From Nocardia uniformis NBRC 13702 (GTDB taxonomy: Bacteria; Actinomycetota; Actinomycetes; Mycobacteriales; Mycobacteriaceae): a stretch of 64,000 nucleotides of DNA. Made by a program: the position numbers and the translations under genes. This document shows positions 45,371 through 54,296 of the stretch, one piece after another. The DNA is taken from NCBI RefSeq assembly GCF_001613345.1, contig NZ_BDCE01000033.1, positions 1 to 64,000 of the forward strand, written 5' to 3'. Position 1 is the first letter of the stretch, and every line of letters begins with the position of its first letter. The notes under the pieces are model-generated. The model saw nothing but the letters and a program-made list of their open reading frames with translations, searched no databases and was not told the origin of the DNA.

Positions 45371-47188
45371 GTGGTGCACGACCTTCTCGACGAACGGGAA
45401 ACCGACGACCGGACAACGGACGACCGCGGCGATATGTCCGGGCGACGGGAGCCGACTCCGCCGGAGCCCGCCACGCTGGGGACCGATGAGCTGTGGTTGT
45501 TCCGAGTGCTGCCGTTGCGGTTGATGATCCCCGTCATCCTGCTCGCTGCGGCGGCCTCGGTGGTGGCCGTCGCGTTCGACGCCCCATGGTGGGCAACGCT
45601 TCTCGCCGCCGCCGTACCGGTCATCGTCGGTCTGACCCCGGTGCGCGGTATCCCGATCGGATTGCGTCTGGGCAGCTGGGTGGCGTTCCGCTGGCGGCAG
45701 TCGCGCCGGAAATCGGATGCGGAGGTATCACTCATCGATGTGCCGCTTCCCGACGGTGGCAGTTACGGGCTGCGCTGGGACGGCACCCTGCTGACCACCA
45801 TGCTGCGCATCGACCATCCGCCGGACTCGCTGACCCGTCTGCGCCGCGGCTCACTGAGTACCGACCAGGAGCTCCCACTCACCGAGATCGCTCGCTGCCT
45901 GCGGCAATTCGACATCGAACTGGAGTCGATCGACGTCATCAGCACCGGCACCAGAACCGCCGGCAATGAGGCCGTGCTGTCCGGATACGCGTCGAGCGTG
46001 GCTCCCCTGGTCCGCATGTACGACGAGATCCTCGGCCCGCTACCCGCCATCGCTCATCGAACGGTGTGGCTGGTGCTGCGACTGAACCCACTGGCCAGTG
46101 CGAAGGCGGTCGACAATCGGGGCGGCGGCGCGACGGGAACCCTGCGCGCAGCCGCGATCGCGACCCGGCGGGTAGCTAATCGCCTTGCCGCGCGGGGTAT
46201 TACGGCATCGGTGCTCACCTCATCGGAAATGACCAGCGCGCTGCGCGAGCTGATCCGCGGCATCCCGGTCGCCGAGTTCACCGAGACGCCGAGTTCACTC
46301 GAATCCGATGGCATCCACCTCACCAGCTACCAGGTCGGCAGCGATCTGATCAATACAGACGGCCTGGCCAAGATCTGGGCCGTTCCCAGTCTGGCGACGA
46401 CGCTGACGGTCCGGCTGCGGCCTTTGGCCGTTCGCTCGACCGACCCCGATCATCGGTCCGACCTCATCGAAGTGGACGCGCGGGTGCGCTACGACACTGC
46501 GCGAGAGCTGGATACCCCGCCCGTGGACGGTCTTCTCGAGCTCAAGCAACGGCAGATGTGGGCGCTACTGGACAGCCTGCCCTTCGGTACCCGGGAAAAC
46601 CGGGCGACCGCCTATCGGGGCCCGGTGAATGCGCTGGCGGGAGCCCACGTGCCGACCGGCGGCTGCGGCCAGCTGATCGGCGCCGACGGCAGCGGCAGCG
46701 GCATCGCGGTACCGCTCATCGGTTCCGGTTCGCGCCGTATCGACATTGTCGGCAGCGTGGCGCTGGCACAGCAGGTGATCCTGCGGGCCATCGCCCTCGG
46801 CGCCGGTGCGGTGGTGCACACCGCCAGGCCGGGCGCATGGCAGGACATGGTCACGAATGTTGGTGCACCGCACGCTTTGTCGCTGGCCTCCTCGGTCACC
46901 AGCAGTGCTCGTCACAACACGTCGACAGCGCGAGCCCCGCATCCGGCCGCGACCGTCGTAGTCTTCGACGGCGTACCGGTGTCCGCGCCATCGGGCTCGG
47001 CGACCGTTGTCACGGTGCAGGACACGGTGCCGCAGAACTGGGAACCCGATGCGGATGTGACGATCATCCAGGACCCGGCCGCCCCGCACACCGTCACGGT
47101 GCACACTCCGGCGACCAAGACGACGGCACAGCTGGTCACTACACCGACGGAACAGCATTTCATCGGCGGAGCGTACGCACGGAGCTGA
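45371..47188 (+). CDS. eccE: EccE of the second ESX locus
   Basis: 605 aa. An acidic N-terminal tail (1-40), two membrane helices (about 50-92), then the EccE soluble domain with LPLTEIARCLRQFDIELE and VPTGGCGQLIG blocks shared with EccE4. GTG at 45371 after a weak GGGGAA. Ends in a convergent gap with eccB. Confidence 0.92.
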   Translation: MVHDLLDERETDDRTTDDRGDMSGRREPTPPEPATLGTDELWLFRVLPLRLMIPVILLAAAASVVAVAFDAPWWATLLAAAVPVIVGLTPVRGIPIGLRLGSWVAFRWRQSRRKSDAEVSLIDVPLPDGGSYGLRWDGTLLTTMLRIDHPPDSLTRLRRGSLSTDQELPLTEIARCLRQFDIELESIDVISTGTRTAGNEAVLSGYASSVAPLVRMYDEILGPLPAIAHRTVWLVLRLNPLASAKAVDNRGGGATGTLRAAAIATRRVANRLAARGITASVLTSSEMTSALRELIRGIPVAEFTETPSSLESDGIHLTSYQVGSDLINTDGLAKIWAVPSLATTLTVRLRPLAVRSTDPDHRSDLIEVDARVRYDTARELDTPPVDGLLELKQRQMWALLDSLPFGTRENRATAYRGPVNALAGAHVPTGGCGQLIGADGSGSGIAVPLIGSGSRRIDIVGSVALAQQVILRAIALGAGAVVHTARPGAWQDMVTNVGAPHALSLASSVTSSARHNTSTARAPHPAATVVVFDGVPVSAPSGSATVVTVQDTVPQNWEPDADVTIIQDPAAPHTVTVHTPATKTTAQLVTTPTEQHFIGGAYARS

Positions 47189-47259
47189 GCGCGAACGCGG
47201 TCACCGAGGCTCGAAGCGAAATCGCCCGTGTTCCAAAGTAGCTGTCCGCCAGTTCGTTT

Positions 47260-47284
47260 CCCGGCCGCAGCGACCACGGCCGGG
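47260..47284. terminator. Hairpin between convergent eccE and eccB
   Basis: A perfect 8-bp stem (CCCGGCCG/CGGCCGGG) with a 9-base loop lies in the 106-base gap between the two stops. No long T-run, but the position suits a bidirectional terminator. Confidence 0.5.
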
Positions 47285-47294
47285 GTCGGCTGTC

Positions 47295-48803
47295 TCAGGT
47301 ACCAGTCGGCAGGGTATCCCGGCTGATCAGGGCCTCATCCTTGGACAGTGTGGGGCCGGGCACCATCTGGCTGATAATCGTCCAGGGTGCCAGCCGGGGG
47401 TCGCCCAGTCCGAGGATCTGAGCGGTCTCGAGATCAGGGACGCCGTAGCGGATTCCATTGTCGGCCACGTAGAACATGCTCCCGCGCCGTGGGCTGCCGG
47501 GTTCATTACCGGTGGTTTGGACGAGCTCACCGGAGGCGGGGCGGATATACACGCTGTCGATCCGGTCGCCGATACCGTCGGAGGTGGCCAGCTGGACGGG
47601 CTTGGCGGACTCCGGTAGTGGCAGGCGGGTTCCGATGAGCATGGAGATCGTCGCACGGTCGGCGGAACCTTCGGCCACGTCGGGATCCATCAGGCCGACG
47701 CCGCGGGCCTTCGACCACTGCATACAGGCGACCGGGTTCAGACTGTTGTCGATGATCTTCGGAACGGCACCCGGGAATTCGTCGACCGGCAACTGACGCA
47801 CCGGCGCGATACCGTCCAGCAGATCCGGCGGTACGGACTTGATCTCGCTCATACCCTGCGAGTCGTCATTGCGGATCAATTGTGCGGTGAACTCGGAAAT
47901 ACGTTGCACCCCATCGGCGAGTACGACATAGAGTTCACGCTGACCGGAGTCGTCCAGAGCCGTCACCTGAATGATGCCCCCGACCGGAACGGAGCTCAAA
48001 CCACCCGGTCCGGGCTCACCCTTGCGATCGATACTCGGGGGGAGCAGCGGCGGCACTTCGGTCGCCGCGTCCAGCAGTCCGGTGGTGATCGGCCGCGCTC
48101 CGTGCGCCGCCAGATTGAGCGTCCGTCGCACCACCGAGTTCTCCGGGTCGATCTCGGCCCGCTTACCGTCGTACAACAGATATGTCTTGTCGCCCTTACG
48201 AACCAGCAACGCCGAGTCACTCTCCGCTGTCTTGATCCGCTCGCTGAGCTCCAGCCCGCCCGCGATCACCGTGGTGGTCGAACCGGACGAGTCGTCCGCG
48301 CTGCCCGATGATGACAGCTTGACCGTGTCACAGAGCGTCCAGTCGGAGCGGTCCCCCTGTGAGGAGCCCGGCAACGCCGCGGGCGCACCCGGGATTCCGA
48401 GCATCGGACCACGGGCCGTCGAACCGAGCTTGCTGTCCTTGACCGACGTCGGTGATTCGCTACTCCCGGCGACCAAGCGCGCCGACGCCAGGTTGAGCAC
48501 CGGATGCAGAGTCATCTTGCTCTCGTCTTCTTCGTCTTTGACGACGACGTAGAGCGCACCGCTTTCCTTGCCCATCACGATGTTCGCGTCACCGATCGAA
48601 CCCTGGGGCTTCAGAAACGACATAATCGCCGCACCGGCCACCACCAGCAGCCCCAGCACCGCACCCGCGATGAGCGACCGCGTCTGCGAGCGCATCGGAT
48701 CGTGCAGCATGCGCACATCGCGACGGATCAGGGCGTGGTCGAGCCGTCGCAGCAGAAAGCGGTACCCATTGACCTGGGCACGCGTGGTCAACTGTGCTGG
48801 CAT
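47295..48803 (-). CDS. eccB: EccB of the second ESX locus
   Basis: 502 aa. N-terminus MPAQLTTRAQVNGYRFLLRR, the MLHDPMRSQTR motif and one membrane helix (about 45-66) precede the large extracytoplasmic domain. ATG 48803 follows TGGAGG. It is the last gene of a long minus-strand run of substrates and chaperones that starts at 56113, with a 34-base gap after EspG. Confidence 0.94.
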   Translation of the reverse strand: MPAQLTTRAQVNGYRFLLRRLDHALIRRDVRMLHDPMRSQTRSLIAGAVLGLLVVAGAAIMSFLKPQGSIGDANIVMGKESGALYVVVKDEEDESKMTLHPVLNLASARLVAGSSESPTSVKDSKLGSTARGPMLGIPGAPAALPGSSQGDRSDWTLCDTVKLSSSGSADDSSGSTTTVIAGGLELSERIKTAESDSALLVRKGDKTYLLYDGKRAEIDPENSVVRRTLNLAAHGARPITTGLLDAATEVPPLLPPSIDRKGEPGPGGLSSVPVGGIIQVTALDDSGQRELYVVLADGVQRISEFTAQLIRNDDSQGMSEIKSVPPDLLDGIAPVRQLPVDEFPGAVPKIIDNSLNPVACMQWSKARGVGLMDPDVAEGSADRATISMLIGTRLPLPESAKPVQLATSDGIGDRIDSVYIRPASGELVQTTGNEPGSPRRGSMFYVADNGIRYGVPDLETAQILGLGDPRLAPWTIISQMVPGPTLSKDEALISRDTLPTGT

Positions 48804-48837
48804 GAATCCTCCATCTCCCGTTGCGGGTGGCCGTGGT

Positions 48838-49626
48838 CTACGGCAGCCACCGGCCCCCGGGCAACGACTCGATGAGCGCCGAAATCGCCTGTGCGATTCG
48901 ATGATCGGTACCAGGCGTCAGCGTGGACCATACCTGCTGGTCGGATGCGAGGCCCGAGGCGGCCACAATCCGGCCCCGGGCGGTGTCGTACACCACGACA
49001 CCGCCCGGGGAGCGGTCCGTCAAACCGTCCATATGCGAGTAGGCGACCACCTCGGCATAGGTGTGGCAGGACGCGAGCGCGAGGCCATAGCTGGTCGCAT
49101 CGCGATCATTGACGCCGAGGCCGTACACGGCGTCGGTGTAGTCCTCCGACTTCGTTGCCGCGTCCAGGCGTTCACTCAGCTCGGTGGCCAGCGCACTGAA
49201 GCTGGCCACCTCCGCGGGCGGACACGGACCCAGCGCCTCGAGAATCGGCCGTGCCAGCGCGGTACCCGATCCATCGGACCAGACCGAGCGAATGTCGATA
49301 CGGTCGCCACGGCGGACCGCGACCGCGTGCCCGTGTCCACGCCGGGCCAGACACACGCGCAGCCGACTGTCATCGCTGAAGGCGCGCACCGCCAACTCGA
49401 TATCCGGTTGCGCCAGTATGTGCAGCGCATCCGCGGTCTCCGCGTTCACTTCGCCGTGGTGGTCGAGGACCCGGGTGTCGGTCAACTCCGCGACCGCCCG
49501 CTCCTGCGCCGCCGCCCATTCGCGATACGAATCCTGTTGCGGTGCAATCGAAAGCACCAGCGGCAGCGTCTGGATATCGAGCCGGCTCGCAAGTGCGATC
49601 ACACCGTCGTTGGTGAGTGTGATCAC
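48838..49626 (-). CDS. EspG-family chaperone for PE-PPE substrate
   Basis: 262 aa cytosolic protein with the EspG fold features: ITLTNDGVIALASRLDIQTLP at the start, a central beta-rich part (HGHAVAVRRGDRIDIRSVW) and the C-terminal GGVVVYDTARGRIVAASG. EspG binds the tip of cognate PPE proteins to keep them soluble and take them to the channel. GTG 49626 overlaps the PPE stop (GTGA), so it is made together with the PPE protein, which is the likely client. Confidence 0.82.
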   Translation of the reverse strand: MITLTNDGVIALASRLDIQTLPLVLSIAPQQDSYREWAAAQERAVAELTDTRVLDHHGEVNAETADALHILAQPDIELAVRAFSDDSRLRVCLARRGHGHAVAVRRGDRIDIRSVWSDGSGTALARPILEALGPCPPAEVASFSALATELSERLDAATKSEDYTDAVYGLGVNDRDATSYGLALASCHTYAEVVAYSHMDGLTDRSPGGVVVYDTARGRIVAASGLASDQQVWSTLTPGTDHRIAQAISALIESLPGGRWLP

Positions 49627-50648
49627 GTCGCCGACTCCTCGGCGGTGCCGGAGCCGGTGCCATGAGCGGGCTCGGTCTCGGCGCGCCCCGCATTGATCGC
49701 GATATCGGCCGGCACCCGTTGCGCATTCGGATCCAGACCGCCCAGCACAGCCGGCGCGACATGCATGCCCGACGTCAGCCCTTCGCCCTCACCGGCCGGT
49801 GCACCGATCGGGCTCATGCGGGGAGTGTGATCTTCGATGGACTGCCCGCCACCGCGTCCCATTCCGGCGGGACCGAGCGGCATCGATGAACCCGACTGGA
49901 CTGTGCTCGAGGGTGCGGCGGTGACCGGTTGCACGGGCGTCGCCGACACCTGGGTAGTGCTGCGGCCGCGATAGTCCGTCTTCACCCGAGCGATATTGAT
50001 CGGACCGATACCGCCCGGGATCCCGCGACCGGCCGGAGATTGATTCGCCGGTGCGCCTTCCGGTGTACCAGCGGTCAGAGCTTCGCCAGATGTCACTACC
50101 GGCGGAGCCTGATGCTGCCACGGTGTGGCCAGCGATTCCGTTGCCGCCTCGTAGGTGCGCATTACTCGCGAGGCCACCGCTTTGGCGGCGTCGGCCTGGC
50201 CGTCCACCTGCGCGATCTTGCCCAGCATGGGGGCGCCGAGCGCAGTGCCCACCTGTTCCAGCGTCTTCTGCAGATCGTGAATGGCTTCGACCTCACCCGC
50301 GTCGGGCATGGCGAGCCTGGCGATTTCGTATGCGGCCGCATGGGTTTCGGCTTGGACGGCATTACCGGCCGCAGCGGACGCGGAGGAGGCCAACCAGTCG
50401 CGCAGGGCGCGGACGCGCTCGACCACCTCCCGGCCACTCTGCGACTCCCACGCGCTGTCGAGCAGACTCAAGATCCGCTCGTACTCGATCGCCGCTGCCG
50501 CGAAACCCGCGCTCAGACGCGCCCATGCGAGACCGGCTTCGGCCGCGGGCACGGCACCGACACCCGTCACCAGGTCTCGGGCCAACTGCTCCGGCGGCCT
50601 GGCTTCCCAGACCGTCTCGGTAAAGCCGGGTTTCGTCGGTTCCAGCAT
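49623..50648 (-). CDS. PPE-domain ESX substrate
   Basis: 341 aa. The N-terminal 180 residues are helical with P18-P19-E20 in ARPPEQLARDL and the pattern LAWARLSAGFAAAAIEYERIL followed by W67 (WESQSG, a relaxed WxG), as in PPE proteins. The C-terminal half is Pro/Gly/Ala/Ser-rich and disordered. Directly downstream of the PE gene (6 bases) and coupled to EspG, so PE-PPE-EspG form one unit. PPE-family genes are best known from mycobacteria. Confidence 0.8.
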   Translation of the reverse strand: MLEPTKPGFTETVWEARPPEQLARDLVTGVGAVPAAEAGLAWARLSAGFAAAAIEYERILSLLDSAWESQSGREVVERVRALRDWLASSASAAAGNAVQAETHAAAYEIARLAMPDAGEVEAIHDLQKTLEQVGTALGAPMLGKIAQVDGQADAAKAVASRVMRTYEAATESLATPWQHQAPPVVTSGEALTAGTPEGAPANQSPAGRGIPGGIGPINIARVKTDYRGRSTTQVSATPVQPVTAAPSSTVQSGSSMPLGPAGMGRGGGQSIEDHTPRMSPIGAPAGEGEGLTSGMHVAPAVLGGLDPNAQRVPADIAINAGRAETEPAHGTGSGTAEESAT

Positions 50649-50654
50649 GCTCGA

Positions 50655-50969
50655 TCAGACAGCGAAATCCGCGACGCTGCGCTCCTCGGCCTGACCGAAA
50701 CGCGCGGACTGCGCGCGTAGGGTCCCGGCCAATTTGCGCAGCTCGTCGACTCCGAGTCCGCCTTGTTCCTGAAAGCTCACGGCGACCGCGTTCAGCGTGC
50801 CGGAGGCACGGACGGACACCTCATCCGCACCGGCGGGCATGAAGGTGAGCTTGGTCTGCTCATCCTGCAGTCCACCGATGAGACGGTCGGCTAGCTCATC
50901 CAGTTGCGTCGCGACATCGTTCGCTGCCACCGGATCAAAACGCACGCCGTCGAATTCATTCGCGACCAT
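50655..50969 (-). CDS. PE-domain ESX substrate
   Basis: 104 aa, all helical. The PE signature region reads FMPAGADEVSVRASG (residues 43-57), equal to the P-AGADEVS turn of PE proteins; a Cys-free C-terminal helix ends with FGQAE (91-95), in the place of the YxxxD/E secretion motif but with Phe for Tyr. ATG 50969 follows AGGAGG. Expected to pair with the adjacent PPE protein as a heterodimer. Confidence 0.78.
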   Translation of the reverse strand: MVANEFDGVRFDPVAANDVATQLDELADRLIGGLQDEQTKLTFMPAGADEVSVRASGTLNAVAVSFQEQGGLGVDELRKLAGTLRAQSARFGQAEERSVADFAV

Positions 50970-50996
50970 GTCAATCCTCCTGTTACACCCAGTTTT

Positions 50997-52340
50997 TCAG
51001 AGCGTGAGTTCTTTGTCCGGCGGTTCCTGCAGATCATCGAGCGCACCGACGACCGGCATCGAAACGCCCTCGATCAGGCCGACCACTTCGTCGCCGTGTG
51101 ATCCGGTCACCAGGTTGGTGTTGGTGGTGCGGTCGCCGGAGGCACCGGCGTCGCCCGCACGGCCTGCCGCACCGCTTCCGGGCATCATGCCCGGCGAAGT
51201 TCTGGTCGTCTGTGCCTGCGTGCTCTGGTTCGACGCGCGGCTGCTCGGCGAACCGGATGCGGGACTGCCGTCACCGAGGCCGCCCCGGGCTCCGCTCCAG
51301 TTGCTCAATTGCGACGGCGACCCACCACCGGCGGGAACTCCACCGATCAGTCCGCTGGGGCCGCCACCACCGCCACCATCGCCGCCGGTGTCGGTCGACT
51401 TGTCGTTCTTGTCTTTGTCTTCGGTCTTCGTACCGGTCGGCGTGGTAGTCGGTGTCTGTGTGGTCGACGGGCTGAGGCCGCTGAGGAGTTGCTGGCCGGT
51501 GGAGCTGATCTTGCTGACCGCATCCGACCCGGCGGATACCACCGAGGTCCCTTTTTCCACGACCTTCGCCGCCACCGTCGGGGCGATACTGGTGAGTGGT
51601 TGCACCGCGGTGTTCACGGCATTCGCCAATGCCGCCGCATTCGAGGCGAGTGGAGCCCCGGCGACCATGATCTTCGTTCCGGCGCCGGCGATCTCCATGG
51701 TCTTCACGGTCAGCTCACCGCGCGTCTTGGCCACCACGACACCGGCTTCGGCCGCCGCCTCGGTCGCCAGTCCGATCATGAACGGCAGCCCCGCCGGAGT
51801 GGGGAGCAGCGGCGCGGCCGCGATCAGCTGGCCGATCAACTTGGCGATAATGCCGGTGACTTCCGCGTACCCCTGGGCGACGACACGCTCGGCATCGAGC
51901 AGGATCAGCTTCTGATGCTGGCCCTGCGCGGCAACGTTGAGGGCATCCTGCTGCACCTGAATGCTTTTCGCCTGCGCGGCGACCGCGGCGTCACCCACCC
52001 AGCTGGAGCTGACCTTGCTCATCGCCGAGGAACTCTGCGACGCCGCCGAGGTCAGTACGTCGGCCACCGACGACAGCAGTGTGGTGGGGTCGAACCCGCT
52101 ACCCAAACTGCCCGATCCGAATCCGGTGAGCAGTTCGACCACCGGCTCGATCAGCGCCGTCGGATCGATCGTGGGCAGCGCGGGCAACTGCAGTTCCGGC
52201 AACCCCGGTATTTCCGGGAGCTGCGGCAGTTGCGGCAGCCCCAGATCGCCCAGCACATCCGTTACCGGACGGTCCAGGAATGGCCCGGCCGCAGTGCTTC
52301 GCAATGCGTCCAGGACCGTCGGGTTCGCCGTATCAGTCAC
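50997..52340 (-). CDS. EspA/EspE-like ESX secreted protein
   Basis: 447 aa. A proline-spaced stretch (LPQLPQLPEIPGLPELQLP, 35-53) comes first, then a helical part with W114-V-G116 (SSSWVGDAA, like the WLGSAAD region of EspA) followed by long helices. Two hydrophobic stretches are near 165-205. From about 300 on it is Thr/Gly/Ser-rich and disordered. GTGA overlap with the upstream EspC-like gene. The pair recalls espA-espC of M. tuberculosis, where EspA and EspC are co-secreted by ESX-1. Family assignment is by pattern and context, not by strong identity. Confidence 0.6.
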   Translation of the reverse strand: MTDTANPTVLDALRSTAAGPFLDRPVTDVLGDLGLPQLPQLPEIPGLPELQLPALPTIDPTALIEPVVELLTGFGSGSLGSGFDPTTLLSSVADVLTSAASQSSSAMSKVSSSWVGDAAVAAQAKSIQVQQDALNVAAQGQHQKLILLDAERVVAQGYAEVTGIIAKLIGQLIAAAPLLPTPAGLPFMIGLATEAAAEAGVVVAKTRGELTVKTMEIAGAGTKIMVAGAPLASNAAALANAVNTAVQPLTSIAPTVAAKVVEKGTSVVSAGSDAVSKISSTGQQLLSGLSPSTTQTPTTTPTGTKTEDKDKNDKSTDTGGDGGGGGGPSGLIGGVPAGGGSPSQLSNWSGARGGLGDGSPASGSPSSRASNQSTQAQTTRTSPGMMPGSGAAGRAGDAGASGDRTTNTNLVTGSHGDEVVGLIEGVSMPVVGALDDLQEPPDKELTL

Positions 52341-52651
52341 AGGATTGTCGACAAGAAGTTCGCCGCCGAGGACACCTCATTGGCTCCGTAGGTGCCGACA
52401 GCGGCGTACGCGCTGGCGGCCGTTCCCCCGTGCACAGCCGCGATCTCGGCCGAGGACAGCAGGTAGTTGCCCTGCGCTATCGCGAACGCGACCAGGAAGT
52501 CCTGGCCGATCAGTCCGAATACCGGCACGGCCGTGGCCATTGCGGTAGCCACATCGGCGGCTGCCGCCCCCGCCACCTGCGTGGCTATCGCCGCCTCCGT
52601 GCTGCCGTACGTAGTGATAGCGCCAAAGTCCGCTTCCACGATACCGGCCAT
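52337..52651 (-). CDS. EspC-like small ESX secreted protein
   Basis: 104 aa, Ala-rich, helical. It ends with YGANE (Y88-E92), an exact YxxxE ESX secretion motif, 12 residues before the C-terminus, where EspC has YSEAD. Coupled by GTGA overlap with the EspA-like gene, with which it is probably exported. Two hydrophobic helices (about 30-47, 50-66) are present. Confidence 0.68.
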   Translation of the reverse strand: MAGIVEADFGAITTYGSTEAAIATQVAGAAAADVATAMATAVPVFGLIGQDFLVAFAIAQGNYLLSSAEIAAVHGGTAASAYAAVGTYGANEVSSAANFLSTIL

Positions 52652-52757
52652 GATTCCCTCCCGGAATGATCGATCTTGTAGAACATTACAGACGCGAAAA
52701 CGACTGTGCCAGAGTTCAAAGCGTAAACAGTGCTCTAAGGAAGTGTTAAATGGACGG

Positions 52758-53057
52758 TTAAAGAGCCAGCTCGGCGGTGTACTCGTTCACCAGCTCGGCG
52801 CGCTGCTCGAACGCGACGCGCGCCGCCGCCGCGGCCGTCTGCACGACGATCCGCTCGAGCTCATCCGGGGTCAGCCGCGAGATCCCGCTGGAGAACGCCA
52901 GATCTTTCAACGCCCCATTTCCGTCGACCTCCACGGTGACGACGCCATCCTCGGACGTCTCCCGCCCCCGGACGGCCGCCAGTCCATCGCGCAGATCCTG
53001 CATCCGATACAGCTTCTGCTGGACTCGCGCCTGCAGCTCATCCATCGACCCGACCAT
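52758..53057 (-). CDS. YbaB/EbfC-family protein (EspL-like position)
   Basis: 99 aa. N-terminal coiled helix (MDELQARVQQKLYRMQDLRD), a beta-hairpin VTVEVDGNGALKDLAF and C-terminal helix are the YbaB fold. ESX-1 loci contain a YbaB-type gene (espL), so this is likely its counterpart; a nucleoid-binding role is known for the family but not shown here. 13 bases downstream of the EspH-like gene. Confidence 0.78.
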   Translation of the reverse strand: MVGSMDELQARVQQKLYRMQDLRDGLAAVRGRETSEDGVVTVEVDGNGALKDLAFSSGISRLTPDELERIVVQTAAAAARVAFEQRAELVNEYTAELAL

Positions 53058-53069
53058 GTGTCCCCCTCC

Positions 53070-53435
53070 TCACAAAGTCCGGAGCCAGCTTCGGGGCTCC
53101 ATGTCGTAATCCAGCTCCTCGGCCTGTTCCAGCTGTCGCACTTCGGCTTCGGTGGGCAGGCCGGTCAAAGCCAAGGTGGCAGCGCTCGCGCCGGCCTCTT
53201 CCAGCTGCTTGCGTTTCGCCAACCCCGCGCGATTCGCGGCGCGCTGACACAACCGCAGCACCTCGTTCGCCAAGTGCGCCGGATCCCGGTGCAGTTCCGA
53301 CGGATCGACCCGCAGCGCCACTGGCAGACCTTGCTCGGTGGTCCGCACCTTGATCGTCCCCGTCAGCGAGATCGCCGTGACCGTGGGCCATTCCGCCGGT
53401 GCGGAACCAGCACTCACCGCCCCCTCATCAGCCAT
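53070..53435 (-). CDS. Possible EspH/EspD-like protein
   Basis: 121 aa. Strand-like GTIKVRTTEQGLPVALRVD is followed by helix DPAHLANEVLRLCQRAANRA, the same layout as EspH/EspD (beta-hairpin then LADEI-type helix with trailing A-x-x-x-A). The similarity is weak and pattern-based; the gene pairs with the YbaB-like gene on the same strand. If correct, it would assist stability or export of the Esp substrates. Confidence 0.42.
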   Translation of the reverse strand: MADEGAVSAGSAPAEWPTVTAISLTGTIKVRTTEQGLPVALRVDPSELHRDPAHLANEVLRLCQRAANRAGLAKRKQLEEAGASAATLALTGLPTEAEVRQLEQAEELDYDMEPRSWLRTL

Positions 53436-53507
53436 CTACAGCTCCCTCCCGAACCTACGTGTAGAGATACCATAGGGCAGTCGGGAACCGCCAGCCACTT
53501 CGAGTAT

Positions 53508-54296
53508 TCACCGACGCTCTGCCTTGATAACTCGAATGACATCGGCGATACGAACATTGATCATCGAGATCAGGCGGGCAGAGTCGACGGAAACAGCCTT
53601 CCACGGTGCGGCATGCCCAATGGCATACCTACCGCTATCGGGCAGGTCTCGCCACTCCAACCGGTGTCGGCTGATTCCTCGCGGACCGAATAGGGATTCC
53701 CCTTGAATCACGTCGATCGTGCCCATTACCTGCGGTGTCGTACGCAGAAATCTCGTGGACAGCGCACCAACCCGCTCCTCGGACACGACCCCGACCGGCG
53801 AACGGCCGTAGTCATAATCGATTTCGTCACACGTCGCCGCAGGTGCGGTCAACGGGATTTCTCCGAGCGCGCCGGCTTCGGCGGTCGGCAACGCACCGAC
53901 CACTACATCGGGCAGCGCGAGCGGATCACATTCGGATACAGTGAACCCACCACCGTGCGAATGGGTTTCACCTGGCAACTGGGTGATGAGAAAACCGCGG
54001 CCACCCTTGCGAGCTGCCAACATCCTGATTCGACCGTCCGCTCGCTCCCGATCGCGCCCATCCCAACCATTGACGACAATCCGAATGTCGGGATTCACCA
54101 CGAATTTCAGGACATCAGCGAAGTACCCGTCGCGCATCCCGCTCAGCCGTTCGGCAGTTTCGCGCTTCTCACGCAGGTAGTCGTAGTAGAGCGGCGTCTT
54201 ACTCAGGAAGACGAATGGTTCCGGCAGAAAGTCTTTCGCGAGCTGTTCCCACAGGACAACAAACTCGAGATCCTCGAACTGCCAACTGCGGGTCAC
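53508..54296 (-). CDS. Second EspG-family chaperone
   Basis: 262 aa, same length as the first EspG. WQFEDLEFVVLWEQLAKDFLP at the start, the central GGRGFLITQLPGETHSHGGG and later RYAIGHAAPWKAVSV match the EspG layout, but it is well diverged from the first copy. ATG 54296 overlaps the stop of the upstream substrate gene (ATGA), so the WxG protein at 54293-56113 is its probable client. Confidence 0.75.
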   Translation of the reverse strand: MTRSWQFEDLEFVVLWEQLAKDFLPEPFVFLSKTPLYYDYLREKRETAERLSGMRDGYFADVLKFVVNPDIRIVVNGWDGRDRERADGRIRMLAARKGGRGFLITQLPGETHSHGGGFTVSECDPLALPDVVVGALPTAEAGALGEIPLTAPAATCDEIDYDYGRSPVGVVSEERVGALSTRFLRTTPQVMGTIDVIQGESLFGPRGISRHRLEWRDLPDSGRYAIGHAAPWKAVSVDSARLISMINVRIADVIRVIKAERR

